A stretch of DNA of 64,000 nt from positions 1 through 64,000 of the forward strand of contig CAYYJS010000012.1 of NCBI GenBank assembly GCA_964472315.1, read 5' to 3'. How positions within the stretch are numbered: the first letter of the stretch is position 1; each line of letters opens with the position of its first letter. The DNA is from CAYYJS01 sp964472315 (GTDB lineage Bacteria; Verrucomicrobiota; Kiritimatiellia; UBA8416). The position numbers were made by a program, and so were the translations under genes. Of the stretch, positions 38,992 through 48,051 are shown in pieces. Under the pieces are notes generated by a model. The model ran no database searches. It saw nothing but the letters and a program-made list of their open reading frames with translations, and was not told where the DNA came from.

Positions 38992-41900
38992 ATGATCGGA
39001 ACGGTACGAATCGTGTGGATGGCGGTGGCGCTGGCGATCGCGATGGGCGGTGTGTGCAGGGCCGAGGCGGCGGCGGTGGCGCCGCTGGAGTTGTTGAGGG
39101 CTTCGTGTTTCGGGACCGCGGCGAACGACAACTTCGAGGGCGTGGCCGTCGGCGCGGATGGCGCGATCTACCTGGCCGGCAACGCCGGGACGCCGCTGGA
39201 CGCGCTGCCGGACGGCGTCGTGCCGGTCACGGTGGGCGCGGACGCGGTCGATCCGCGGATTGGCTGCGGGTTCGTGCTGAAGCTGACGCCGGACGCGTCG
39301 CGCGTCCTTGCCTGCGTGCAGTTGGGCAGGGGATTGCTGCATGCGACCGCGGTGGCGGCGACGGCGGATGCCGTGTACGTCGGCGGCTACGCGACCGACG
39401 GCCTGGAGGCGCTGCTGAAGGAGCGGCCGGGCCTGATGCGGGAGTATCCGCTGCACGCGGAACGAACGCTGATGGGGGAGGGCGGCCTGGCGGCCGCCAA
39501 CGGACTGCCGCCGGACAAGCCCGACCCGCTCGAAGGGCGGCCGTGGCTGGGGCGGCGCGGCGCGCCCTGCGTGTTGCGCTTTTCCGCGGACCTGCGGACA
39601 TTGGAAGCCGGCACGTACCTTGAGGGCTGGCAGCAGGTTTATGACAAGGACCGCCAGTGCGGGCGCGACCGCGAGGGTAAACGCAGGGGACCGTTCCAGG
39701 AGTACTTCTGGCAGCCGATCGACATCTGTCCGCTTGCGTCGGGCGACGTGGTGGTGTCGCACGACGGCGGTTACTTCCGGCTCCTGACCGATGCGGACCG
39801 CGCGGCCGCGGCCGGCCTGGACAGCGCCGAGGCGCGCGACGGTCTGCTGAAGCGCTTGGCGTTCTACGACGTGGCCGACCACGTGAGCCGGCTCTCCGGC
39901 GACCTGAGCCGGCGCGCCTGGAAGACGGACATCCACACGCCGCCCACCGACATCGCGACCGCGAACCGGCTGAAGAACGGGTGGAACCGCCCGCACTACG
40001 GCAATACGCGTGTCCACCGCATGCGCCTCGACACCGCCGGGAACCCGTGGGTATGCGGCTGGTCGGCCACCGCGACCAGCAACGAGCCGTGGTGGTCTCC
40101 GTTCCTGTGGCGGCTTGACCCGGCGTCGGGCGCGCCGACGCGCCGGCTCTACGAATACGATCCCATGGGCGGCGGCGGCAACCGCATGGGTGGGCTGGTG
40201 GCCGATACGGCCGTGCTGAGCGTCGCCGCCGAACCCGATGGCAATCTCCTGACCTGTCTGATCTCGGACGGCGGCAACACGCCGATGTGGCAGGGACCGC
40301 GCGGCGCCGAAGGCGGCAAGATGCTCGGACCGGTGCCGGGGCCTTCGCACACCAAGGGCGTGCATCACTTCTGGGGCCAGACGCACCGCGTGGACGGCCG
40401 CACGTTCGACGGTCTTGGCGGCGTGAAGAGCGGGCCCTACGCCTGGACGATCGACATGGCCGGACTGCCCGACGGCCATTTCCTGGCGTTGGGCCGGGTC
40501 AACTGCCCGCTGCCCTATACCCCGAACGCCTGGTGGACAAACAGCCCGGTGGCCAACCCGAACGCGTTCCTGCGTGTGGTCGGTCCGGACTACGAGACCA
40601 CGTTCTGGAGCGAGATTCCCGGCGTCCACCCGTTCGAGGTAAAACCGATCGGCGGAGATCGTTACCTGATTGTCGGCTTCGCCGACGGCGGATCGGCGCC
40701 GATGAAGGAAAGCCTCGTGGCCGAGGCCCAGGGCGCGCAGGACGCCTGGTTCGCGATCGTCAAGTGGGCGCCGCCGCGCACGGATGCGTCGGTCAAATGG
40801 CAGTACCGTGTGCCGCTCGAAGGCGGGACTCCCAAACGGCCGGCCTGCGCGTACGTGTGGATCCCGCCGGCCGCGGCGACCGTCCGCGGCCTGGTGCTCG
40901 ACGGCGAAGCCGAGTTCGGCCTGTCGCCGGCCGTGCGGCAGGCCTGCGCGGACCACAACCTGGCTATTGTGCGGTTCGAGCATCTGCTCGGCACCTTCCG
41001 TTTCTGGCGGGAGGACGACCGCGATGCGCAGAACCTGTTGGCGGCCCTCGATACGCTGGCGGAACGGACGGGGCGACCGGAGCTGCGGCGCGTCCCCTGG
41101 ATTACATTCGGCCATTCCACGGGCGGCATCTTCTGCCGCAACGTCGCGTACTGGAAGCCGGAGCGCACGGCGGGCGTCATCCACTACAAGAGCGGCAACT
41201 TCCATCAGAAGGACGTTCAGCCGCCCGCGCCGCACAGTCTGACGGGTGTGCCGATGCTGATCATCAACGGTCAGTACGAGACCTTCGGGCCGGCGGGCGT
41301 CGAGCAGTCGGACCCGGGTGACGGGCGGCTCGACGCGCGCTACGGGCGCGAGACGCAATGGGTGTATGTGCGGGCCGACATCCGCACGTTCCGGGATCGC
41401 GATCCGAACCACCTGATGTCGCTGGTGCTCGACCCTGGCGGCGACCATTTCTTCGGGTTGCCCGCATTGTGGGAACAGGCGGCGCTCTTCATCCGCAAGA
41501 CGGCCGAGTTCCGCATTCCGGCGGCGTTGCCACCGGGCGACGGACCGGTGAGGTGTCTGCCCGTGAAGGCGGAGGACGGCTGGCTCAGCGATGCCGACCT
41601 CAAGGCGCCGAAGCATGCGGCGGCGCCTTGGGCCGACTATGCGGGCGACAAGACCGGCGCGTTCTGGCATTTCGATCGCGAGTCCGCCGAAGCGGCCGCG
41701 CGGCAGCACCGCAACCTGGCGGAGCCCCAGTGCATCGAAGGTCCGGAATGCGTCTGGCTGGACGACGGCGACGGGTGGACGTTCCGCGCCTCCGCCCGCT
41801 GGGCGGAGACGCTGCCGGAGAAGTACTGCGGTCCGCTGGCCGGCCTGAAGATCGGGCACGCGGAGCAACCCTTCGCATTCCACTGCCGTCCGATCGATCC

Positions 41901-42318
41901 GGTCGAGCTGCTCGGCTCCGACCGCTTCCGGCTGTTGCGGCACACGGCGGTTGCCGTCGCGGCCGTGCATCCCGGCGACGGCACGTATCGCGCCACGAGC
42001 CGGTGGAACAACCTGAATCCTCCCGCGGTCGCCGGCGATAAGCAGACCATCGAGTTCGCGCCGCTCGCGGACCTGAAGCCGGGCGCGGAACCGACGCCCT
42101 TGACGGCCACGGCCTCGTCGGGGTTGCCGGTGCATTACGAGGTGGACTACGGGTCGGTCGCCATCGAGGGCGGCCGGCTGGTCGTGCGCGACGTGCCGGC
42201 GGTTTGCCGGTATCCGATCGCGTGTCGCGTCACGGCGTGGCAGATCGGCCGCCGCGTCGCGCCGACGGTCGAGCCCGCCGCGCCGGTGTCGCGTGATTTC
42301 AACGTGGTGGCGCCGTGA
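38992..42318 (+). CDS. Secreted propeller-hydrolase two-domain protein
   Basis: 1108 residues; signal peptide MIGTVRIVWMAVALAIAMGG. The N-terminal ~580 residues are a beta-propeller related to the 28130 and 30698 products (RASCFGTAANDNFEGVAVG opening). The C-terminal ~470 form an alpha/beta-hydrolase-like domain: GHSTGG with Ser709, RDPNHLMSLVLDPGGDHFF with the likely His, then YAGDKTGAFWHFDRESAEAA. The hydrolase half is paralogous to the 24205-26001 product. It is probably an extracellular esterase targeted by its propeller, for example a glycan deacylase, but this is inference. AAGGAGA precedes the start. Confidence 0.7.
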   Translation: MIGTVRIVWMAVALAIAMGGVCRAEAAAVAPLELLRASCFGTAANDNFEGVAVGADGAIYLAGNAGTPLDALPDGVVPVTVGADAVDPRIGCGFVLKLTPDASRVLACVQLGRGLLHATAVAATADAVYVGGYATDGLEALLKERPGLMREYPLHAERTLMGEGGLAAANGLPPDKPDPLEGRPWLGRRGAPCVLRFSADLRTLEAGTYLEGWQQVYDKDRQCGRDREGKRRGPFQEYFWQPIDICPLASGDVVVSHDGGYFRLLTDADRAAAAGLDSAEARDGLLKRLAFYDVADHVSRLSGDLSRRAWKTDIHTPPTDIATANRLKNGWNRPHYGNTRVHRMRLDTAGNPWVCGWSATATSNEPWWSPFLWRLDPASGAPTRRLYEYDPMGGGGNRMGGLVADTAVLSVAAEPDGNLLTCLISDGGNTPMWQGPRGAEGGKMLGPVPGPSHTKGVHHFWGQTHRVDGRTFDGLGGVKSGPYAWTIDMAGLPDGHFLALGRVNCPLPYTPNAWWTNSPVANPNAFLRVVGPDYETTFWSEIPGVHPFEVKPIGGDRYLIVGFADGGSAPMKESLVAEAQGAQDAWFAIVKWAPPRTDASVKWQYRVPLEGGTPKRPACAYVWIPPAAATVRGLVLDGEAEFGLSPAVRQACADHNLAIVRFEHLLGTFRFWREDDRDAQNLLAALDTLAERTGRPELRRVPWITFGHSTGGIFCRNVAYWKPERTAGVIHYKSGNFHQKDVQPPAPHSLTGVPMLIINGQYETFGPAGVEQSDPGDGRLDARYGRETQWVYVRADIRTFRDRDPNHLMSLVLDPGGDHFFGLPALWEQAALFIRKTAEFRIPAALPPGDGPVRCLPVKAEDGWLSDADLKAPKHAAAPWADYAGDKTGAFWHFDRESAEAAARQHRNLAEPQCIEGPECVWLDDGDGWTFRASARWAETLPEKYCGPLAGLKIGHAEQPFAFHCRPIDPVELLGSDRFRLLRHTAVAVAAVHPGDGTYRATSRWNNLNPPAVAGDKQTIEFAPLADLKPGAEPTPLTATASSGLPVHYEVDYGSVAIEGGRLVVRDVPAVCRYPIACRVTAWQIGRRVAPTVEPAAPVSRDFNVVAP

Positions 42319-45092
42319 TCGGGAAGACGGGATGCGGCATTGTCGCGGCGCTGCTGGCGATCTCGATCGCGGCGGCGCGCGGGTCGGAGTGTGCGCGGTT
42401 CGACATTCGCGAGCCTCTGGGCGTCAACTGGCCGGGCGAATGGATCGTGCGCGAGCTGCCGGGCGTCGAGGGTGAAATCCACGTGATCGACGAAACCGGC
42501 GGCAGGAGCGTGCCGTCTCAGCTCGTCGAGGAAGAGGGCATGCGCCGGGTGCTGTTTCTGGCCGCGGTGCGCGCCCGCACGAATGCGGTTTTCCGGGTTG
42601 TCGCCGGGCCGGGACCGCGCGACTGGCGGCCTGTCACGGTCGATGGGCTGCGCATCGAGAACGGTCTGTATGCGATCGCGTTCCCCGACCGGAAGCCGTT
42701 GCCCGTTGCCGACGGCCTGCCCACCGAATCGCACTGGCCGGCGGGCGCCGAGGTGACCGGCGTGCGTGACGAATGGCTGGAACGCGGTCCTGCGCGCGTG
42801 GTGTTGAGCCGGACGTTTGCGTTCACGAATCCGGAACACCGCTACCGGATTGTCTTCGATTGCCGTGCGGAGGACCCTTGGATCGGCGTCGAGGAGCGGT
42901 ACGCGTTCGACCGCGGCTCGTTCATCCGCTGGGACATGGCCGGGCTCGGGGCCGACCGCGTCTATCATCCGCACTCGTTCAACGCGCGCACCTCGCAAGT
43001 GGGCGGCAACCCGGAGGATTCCACGCTCGAGCCGGAGCGGCATCCGATCGCCACGCTGGGGCCGATCTGGCGCGACATCTGGTTCGGCGGCGGGCCTTTC
43101 GCCTTCGTGTACGCGACGAACGCCGCGTCCGGCATCGGCGTGGCCGCGGTGCGTGGCAGTCGGTGGGACGCGCCGCCCGGCGTGTCGCTCGAATCGCAGA
43201 ATCCGGCTGTTCACGGGGACCGGGAGCGCGAAGGACGGGTTTGGGTGCGCCTGCCTGCCGACGGCGGCACGCGGCACTGGGCGATTGTTCCGGGAGCCGC
43301 AGCGTTGCGGAAGGAGATTCCCGGCATGATCAGGCGGCGGGTCGAGATTCCGCTCGATGTCGTGCTGAAGGACTGGATTCTGGACTGGCCCTCGCAGTCT
43401 ACTCCGGCGACGCACGGCATGCTGGGCGTCTATCTCGGCGGGAGTTTCAACGAGCACCTCAAGTGTCCAACGACGTTTCCGCGCCGCGTGAAGAAGCAGA
43501 TGCCCGAGGGCGGTCCGTTCAAGAGCCGCGATCTGGCGGCACTGGCCTACATCTTCACGAACCCCGACTACTGGCCGGGTCCGACGTACCGGTGGACGAT
43601 CGGCAATCCGAACTTCCATACCGACATGTACCCGGTTCCGTTTCTTGCCGGACTGCTGATGCCCGACCATCCGCACGCCCGGCGCTGGGTGGAGTTCGGG
43701 ATGGAAAACCTCAAGTGGCAGGTCGAGCAGGACAGCTTTCCCGGCGGGGCCTGGAGCGAAAGCATCGGGTATTCCGGGGCGTTCTTCAGCGTGGCGCGCT
43801 ATTTGCGCATGGCCCGCGAGGGCGGGTTCGGCAATGCCTTCCGCGACTGGCCGCGGATTCGGGAGATTCTCCAGTGGTTCGCGTGCATGGAAACGTCGGT
43901 CGACCCGCGCTACGGCACGCGCCAGATGGCGCCGCTGGGCGACACGAGCGCTGGCGACTACGCGCCGCGGCTCAACGCGGTTGCCGACGATTACCTGGGC
44001 GTTGACGAGATCTTCGCCGAGCAGTTGCGCCGGTTCCCCGAGAAGTGGGAGCGGGCGCTGGACATCGGCGGCCGCGAGTTCCCGGGGTTCGGCGCGATGA
44101 TGCGGGGCAATGCCTACGATCCGCGTCGCGAATCGTTCGCGACCGTCAAGGCCGGTCCCGCCCGCAACCACTACCAGGGCGATGAACTCTCGTTCTACTT
44201 CGCCTCGCTCTCGACGCCGCTGGCGATCGACTACGCCTGCCACTATTCGCCCCGGCCGAACCATGCCGCCATGCACAACCGGCCGGACCTGAACGGGTTC
44301 CTGCCGCTGGCGATCGGTGTTCCGCGCGCGTTCGCGACGAACGCGGTTGCCGACGTGTTCGTGGCCGACGAGATCGCCACACGGGTCAGCCACGTCCCGA
44401 TCCTGCCGCACGAGACGACCATGCCCGGGTGGGAATATCCCGTCACCCGTCTGCCGGAGGACAAGCCGTGGAAGTTTCGTCGGTACGCCATGCTGGTCAA
44501 GCACGCCCCGGCGTCGAGCCGGCTGCCCGACTACCTGGTTGTGCGCGACGAGATCGAGTCGCCCGAGCCGCTGTGGTGGAACCTGCACGTTCTGGCGCGC
44601 GCCGTCCGGCGGGATGGAAACACATTCGTGTTCACCGGGCAGCTCGGCGTCGATCTGGCCGTCCACGTGTTGAGTCCCGAGATCGTGGAAGTGGAGCAGC
44701 GCCGGTGGGGCTGGGGCGGCTCGCTGGCCGACAAGCGCGGCAAGAAGGGCGCGGCCTACGAGGCGGCCTGTTTCGGGCGGGTTGTCCCGGAGGAGTTCGA
44801 GTTCGGCACCTGGAAGGGACCGGACGGCCATGGCGGCGAACAGGCGGAATGGCTGCGCCTCCGCGCCGCGGCGGGACGGAGCGAGTGGCTTGTCGTTCTT
44901 ATGCCGTTCCGCCGCGGAGAGCAGGCACCGCGCGTGGAGCGGCTCGACGGCCACCGCGCGCGCGTCTCGCTGGGTTCCGAAGCGGAAATTGTATGTATCG
45001 GCACGATGGGAGACGATCAGGCTTCCGTCGTTCAAAACGGCGAGCGCAGCGTGCTGCTGCCCGCCGGAACCGTGAAGGCATTCGGGGATTGA
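42315..45092 (+). CDS. Heparinase II/III-like polysaccharide lyase, exported
   Basis: 925 residues; the GTG start overlaps the previous stop (GTGA) and is followed by a signal peptide (GCGIVAALLAISIAAARGSE). The central part is an alpha-helical toroid-like region (GMLGVYLGGSFNEHLK; WRPRIR-type helices; QDSFPGGAWSESIGYSG). The C-terminal third matches heparinase II/III beta-sandwich blocks (NHYQGDELSFYFASLSTPLA; YSPRPNHAAMHNRPDL). Members cleave acidic polysaccharides by beta-elimination. Exact family and catalytic residues were not fixed. It is translationally coupled to the propeller-hydrolase and so likely works on the same substrate. Confidence 0.65.
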   Translation: MIGKTGCGIVAALLAISIAAARGSECARFDIREPLGVNWPGEWIVRELPGVEGEIHVIDETGGRSVPSQLVEEEGMRRVLFLAAVRARTNAVFRVVAGPGPRDWRPVTVDGLRIENGLYAIAFPDRKPLPVADGLPTESHWPAGAEVTGVRDEWLERGPARVVLSRTFAFTNPEHRYRIVFDCRAEDPWIGVEERYAFDRGSFIRWDMAGLGADRVYHPHSFNARTSQVGGNPEDSTLEPERHPIATLGPIWRDIWFGGGPFAFVYATNAASGIGVAAVRGSRWDAPPGVSLESQNPAVHGDREREGRVWVRLPADGGTRHWAIVPGAAALRKEIPGMIRRRVEIPLDVVLKDWILDWPSQSTPATHGMLGVYLGGSFNEHLKCPTTFPRRVKKQMPEGGPFKSRDLAALAYIFTNPDYWPGPTYRWTIGNPNFHTDMYPVPFLAGLLMPDHPHARRWVEFGMENLKWQVEQDSFPGGAWSESIGYSGAFFSVARYLRMAREGGFGNAFRDWPRIREILQWFACMETSVDPRYGTRQMAPLGDTSAGDYAPRLNAVADDYLGVDEIFAEQLRRFPEKWERALDIGGREFPGFGAMMRGNAYDPRRESFATVKAGPARNHYQGDELSFYFASLSTPLAIDYACHYSPRPNHAAMHNRPDLNGFLPLAIGVPRAFATNAVADVFVADEIATRVSHVPILPHETTMPGWEYPVTRLPEDKPWKFRRYAMLVKHAPASSRLPDYLVVRDEIESPEPLWWNLHVLARAVRRDGNTFVFTGQLGVDLAVHVLSPEIVEVEQRRWGWGGSLADKRGKKGAAYEAACFGRVVPEEFEFGTWKGPDGHGGEQAEWLRLRAAAGRSEWLVVLMPFRRGEQAPRVERLDGHRARVSLGSEAEIVCIGTMGDDQASVVQNGERSVLLPAGTVKAFGD

Positions 45093-45114
45093 CCCCGGGA
45101 AGGAGATGGAACCG

Positions 45115-46185
45115 ATGAGAAGATGTGTCGCTTGCGTGTTCGTGCTGTCGCTTTTGGCCCGGGTCGATCCGGCCGATGCCGCCGGGTCGCTCGATGGGTT
45201 GCTGGGCGAACTGGACAGCGACCGCCCCGCCGTGCGGATCGAGGCGGCGAAGGCCATTCGCGAATTGGGTCGCGACGCCGCGCCGGCGGCGGACAGACTG
45301 GCCCGTCACCTGAAGGACGAGTACTATGACGTGCGGACGGATCTGCGCGCGACCCTGGTGGCCATTGGTAAACCGGCGGTGCCCGCTTTGCGCGAAGCGT
45401 TGAAGGACCCGCACTGGCATTCCAGGATGAACGCGCTGCTGGCTTTGGAAGCCATCGGGCCGGATGGGGGCCTGTCCGAGGATGAGTTGCGGCCGCTGCT
45501 GCGCAGCGACTCGTCCGAAATCGTCAAGCTCGCCTGCCGGATGCTGGGGCAGGTCGCGCGGCCCGGCCGGGAGCTGGTCCTGGAACTCGCGGCGCTGCTT
45601 GATGGCGAGGCGGCGGACGAGGCGAAGGTCGCCTTGTCGTCGCTGCTCGGCAAACCGTCGGATGAGGCGCGCGAAGCGGCGCAGGCGCTCGAACCCCTGC
45701 ATCGCGACGCAACGGGCGACCGCCTGGCGTTACTCTCGGGACTCATGGCGCAGGCCGGGATCGAAGCCGGATTCGACAAGGTGCTGGCCCGCTACGAGTC
45801 CGACCGGGCGGCCTACAACGAATGGTTCTGCAAGACGCTCGAGAAGTCGGGCTTCCCGGCCGCCACGGTCATGCCGGTCCTGGTTCGCGAGATCGGGGCC
45901 GCCGCGAAGGCGCCCGAGCCGTGGCCGCTGGCGCGGTTGTGCATCGAGGCCGGCCGGTACGGCGCGGAGGCGGCGCCGGCCGTGCCAGTCCTGACGGAGG
46001 TGTTGAAGCACGAGGGCGAAGGCGCGCGCCGCTACGCGGCCCAGTCGCTCGGCAAGATCGGCAAAGCGGCAGCCGCGGCACTGCCGGCATTGCGCGAGCT
46101 GGCCGGGAACGACCCCGATAGCCGTGTGCGCGAGTGGGCGGCGGAAGCGGTGAAGGAGATCGTGACGGAGGTCGGCGCGGAATGA
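45115..46185 (+). CDS. Secreted HEAT-repeat protein
   Basis: 356 residues from ATG 45115, nine bases after AAGGAG; an ATG at 45106 sits directly on that site and was rejected. A signal peptide (RCVACVFVLSLLARVDPADA) is followed by tandem HEAT-like helical pairs of about 38 residues: AVRIEAAKAIRELGRDAAPA, PALREALKDPHWHSRMNALL, EGARRYAAQSLGKIGKAAAA, DSRVREWAAEAVKEI. Such solenoids mediate protein-protein contact. Its stop overlaps the next gene's ATG (ATGA). Confidence 0.75.
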   Translation: MRRCVACVFVLSLLARVDPADAAGSLDGLLGELDSDRPAVRIEAAKAIRELGRDAAPAADRLARHLKDEYYDVRTDLRATLVAIGKPAVPALREALKDPHWHSRMNALLALEAIGPDGGLSEDELRPLLRSDSSEIVKLACRMLGQVARPGRELVLELAALLDGEAADEAKVALSSLLGKPSDEAREAAQALEPLHRDATGDRLALLSGLMAQAGIEAGFDKVLARYESDRAAYNEWFCKTLEKSGFPAATVMPVLVREIGAAAKAPEPWPLARLCIEAGRYGAEAAPAVPVLTEVLKHEGEGARRYAAQSLGKIGKAAAAALPALRELAGNDPDSRVREWAAEAVKEIVTEVGAE

Positions 46186-48038
46186 GGTGTCCTCCATGTT
46201 CGTCCGGGCTGCGGTGCAAGGGCGCCGTTGGCACGTGGCTGTCCGTGCCGATCGTCGCGATGGTGTGGACTGCCACCGGGCAACCCGCCTGGACCGGATA
46301 GCGCGGTCCCAACGGTTCGGGGGTCTTTCCCGGCAGCGATCCCCCAGTGGAATGCGATATGACCACCGGGCGCAACATCCTGTGGCGCACGCCGCTGCCG
46401 AACTGGGGGCACGCCAGCCCGCTGGTTGTGCGGGACCGTGCGGTCGTGATGTCCGAACCGGGCTGGAAGCACGATTGGCCGGTACTGACCTGCATCGACA
46501 CCGTGGGCGGCAAGGTGTTCTGGCAGCGCGAGATCAACCACCTGCCGGTGACCGGACTGACGCCCGGGCAGCAGGCCGATGCCGCCAGGCAGGTGGCCGA
46601 GTTCCATGCGACCTGGCGCAGGCTGTACACCGTCTTCGGCGAGACTGCCGCTCTGGGTGACGGCGATGCCGCCCGCGACCGGTTCAAGGAGTTGGGTTAC
46701 GAGACGAAGTTTTCCGGCAAGAACTGGAAGCCGGGCGGCGGCTATGGTCAGCTCCGCGGCCTCAGCCCGAAGCCGCAGCTCCGGCTGCCCCACGCCGGTC
46801 TGCGACAGGACGTGTGGCGGCACGACTGCGGGCTGGGCTACGACGAGATCGGCGCCGCTTTCGCCACGCCGGTTTCGGACGGGAAGCATCTCTACGTGGT
46901 GGCTTCGCGCAGTGCGGCGGCTTCGTACGACTTCGAAGGCAACCTCCGGTGGATGACCTTTCTTCCGTTCCCGCCGGAACTTGGCAAATACATCGAGACC
47001 AACGGGCGATCGCCGATCCTGTACCGGGACCTGATGCTGACGGACTACCCCGGCTACACTGTGGCGATCGAGAAGGCCACCGGCCGCATCCGCTGGCAGG
47101 TCAAGACCTTCGGCGGCGGCATCGCCACACCGGTGATCGTCACCGTCACCGACCCTGCATCCGGCGACAACGTGGACGTTCTGGTTACCGAAGGCTATCA
47201 GGGCAAAGGAATGGGCATCCATGCCATTCGCCTGCCCGATGGCAAAGCGCTTCGGCTGGCGGCGGCCAAGCCGGGGAAGGGCGGCGCCCCTAACCGCGAT
47301 GGCCTTGCGAACGCGTCCGACAGTGGCGCGGAGTCGGTCCTGCCGCCCCTGAGCCAATCCAGGACCGGCGGCTGGGGGCCGGGCGGGAATTCGATGATGG
47401 TCAACACGGACCATTGCAACGTTGCGTATTTCAGCGGTGGCTGCCACATTTCTTTCCGCGGGAGAACGGTCGAGAGTCCGGACCAGCCCTTGTGGACGAA
47501 GCTCCCGGCTGCGGTCCGGTTCGCGTTCGGCGCGGACCGGGATGCGCTGGAGGTCGAGGTCCTGTGGGATGGCGGCTCGTTCCAGGGCAAGCCGCCGGCC
47601 AACATTCCGATGGTGTACCATGGCGGAAAGCTTTTCCTTGGCGATGCTGTGCTCGATGCCCTTTCGGGCCGGGTGCTGGCGGGCGGCCGGGGGGGAGGGG
47701 GGGCGCCTCCAACGAGGCACCTGCTGCTGCTTGCCCTCGGCGGCGCCGGAGCGGGAACGGGCCGGTTCTACGGGCTCGAAGGGCCGTCGGGGATGGCCGA
47801 CGGTCCCCCGCCGGCGGACAAGCCGGTGGCGCACCTTGTCTGCGGTTCGCTTGACGGCCGGTTGCTGGGCAGGAGTCCGCTTGCCATGGCCCCGCCGGAC
47901 GGGGAGAAGTCGGCGCAAACGCGTTCGCAGGTGGGGTGGGAGCGCTGGGGGTTCGGCTACGGGATGCCGTTTACGATCGGCGGCGACCGTCTCTACCTGA
48001 GGAGCAGCGACGAACTGGTGTGTGTTGGAAATAGGTAG
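46182..48038 (+). pseudogene. PQQ-like beta-propeller protein gene with a single in-frame amber
   Basis: The natural start is ATG 46182, overlapping the HEAT gene stop. It gives a clear signal peptide (GTWLSVPIVAMVWTATGQPA) and then WTG, an amber codon at 46299-46301, and RGPNGSGVFPGSDPP. The rest of the propeller stays open to 48038, ending in GDRLYLRSSDELVCVG. Related proteins begin WxGWRGP, so TAG probably replaces a Trp codon (TGG). The downstream frame alone (from ATG 46347) would lack a signal peptide and the first strand. Either a fresh pseudogene, a sequencing error or low-level read-through. Other genes here use TAG as stop, so recoding is unlikely. Confidence 0.65.
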
Positions 48039-48051
48039 ACGGGAGTTGCGA

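Noticed and set aside
46299..46301. UAG recoding (selenocysteine-like or Trp insertion)
   Set aside because: Other intact genes in the window end in TAG (for example at 7939, 26001 and 53270), and no recoding element is evident. A point mutation or sequence error is simpler.
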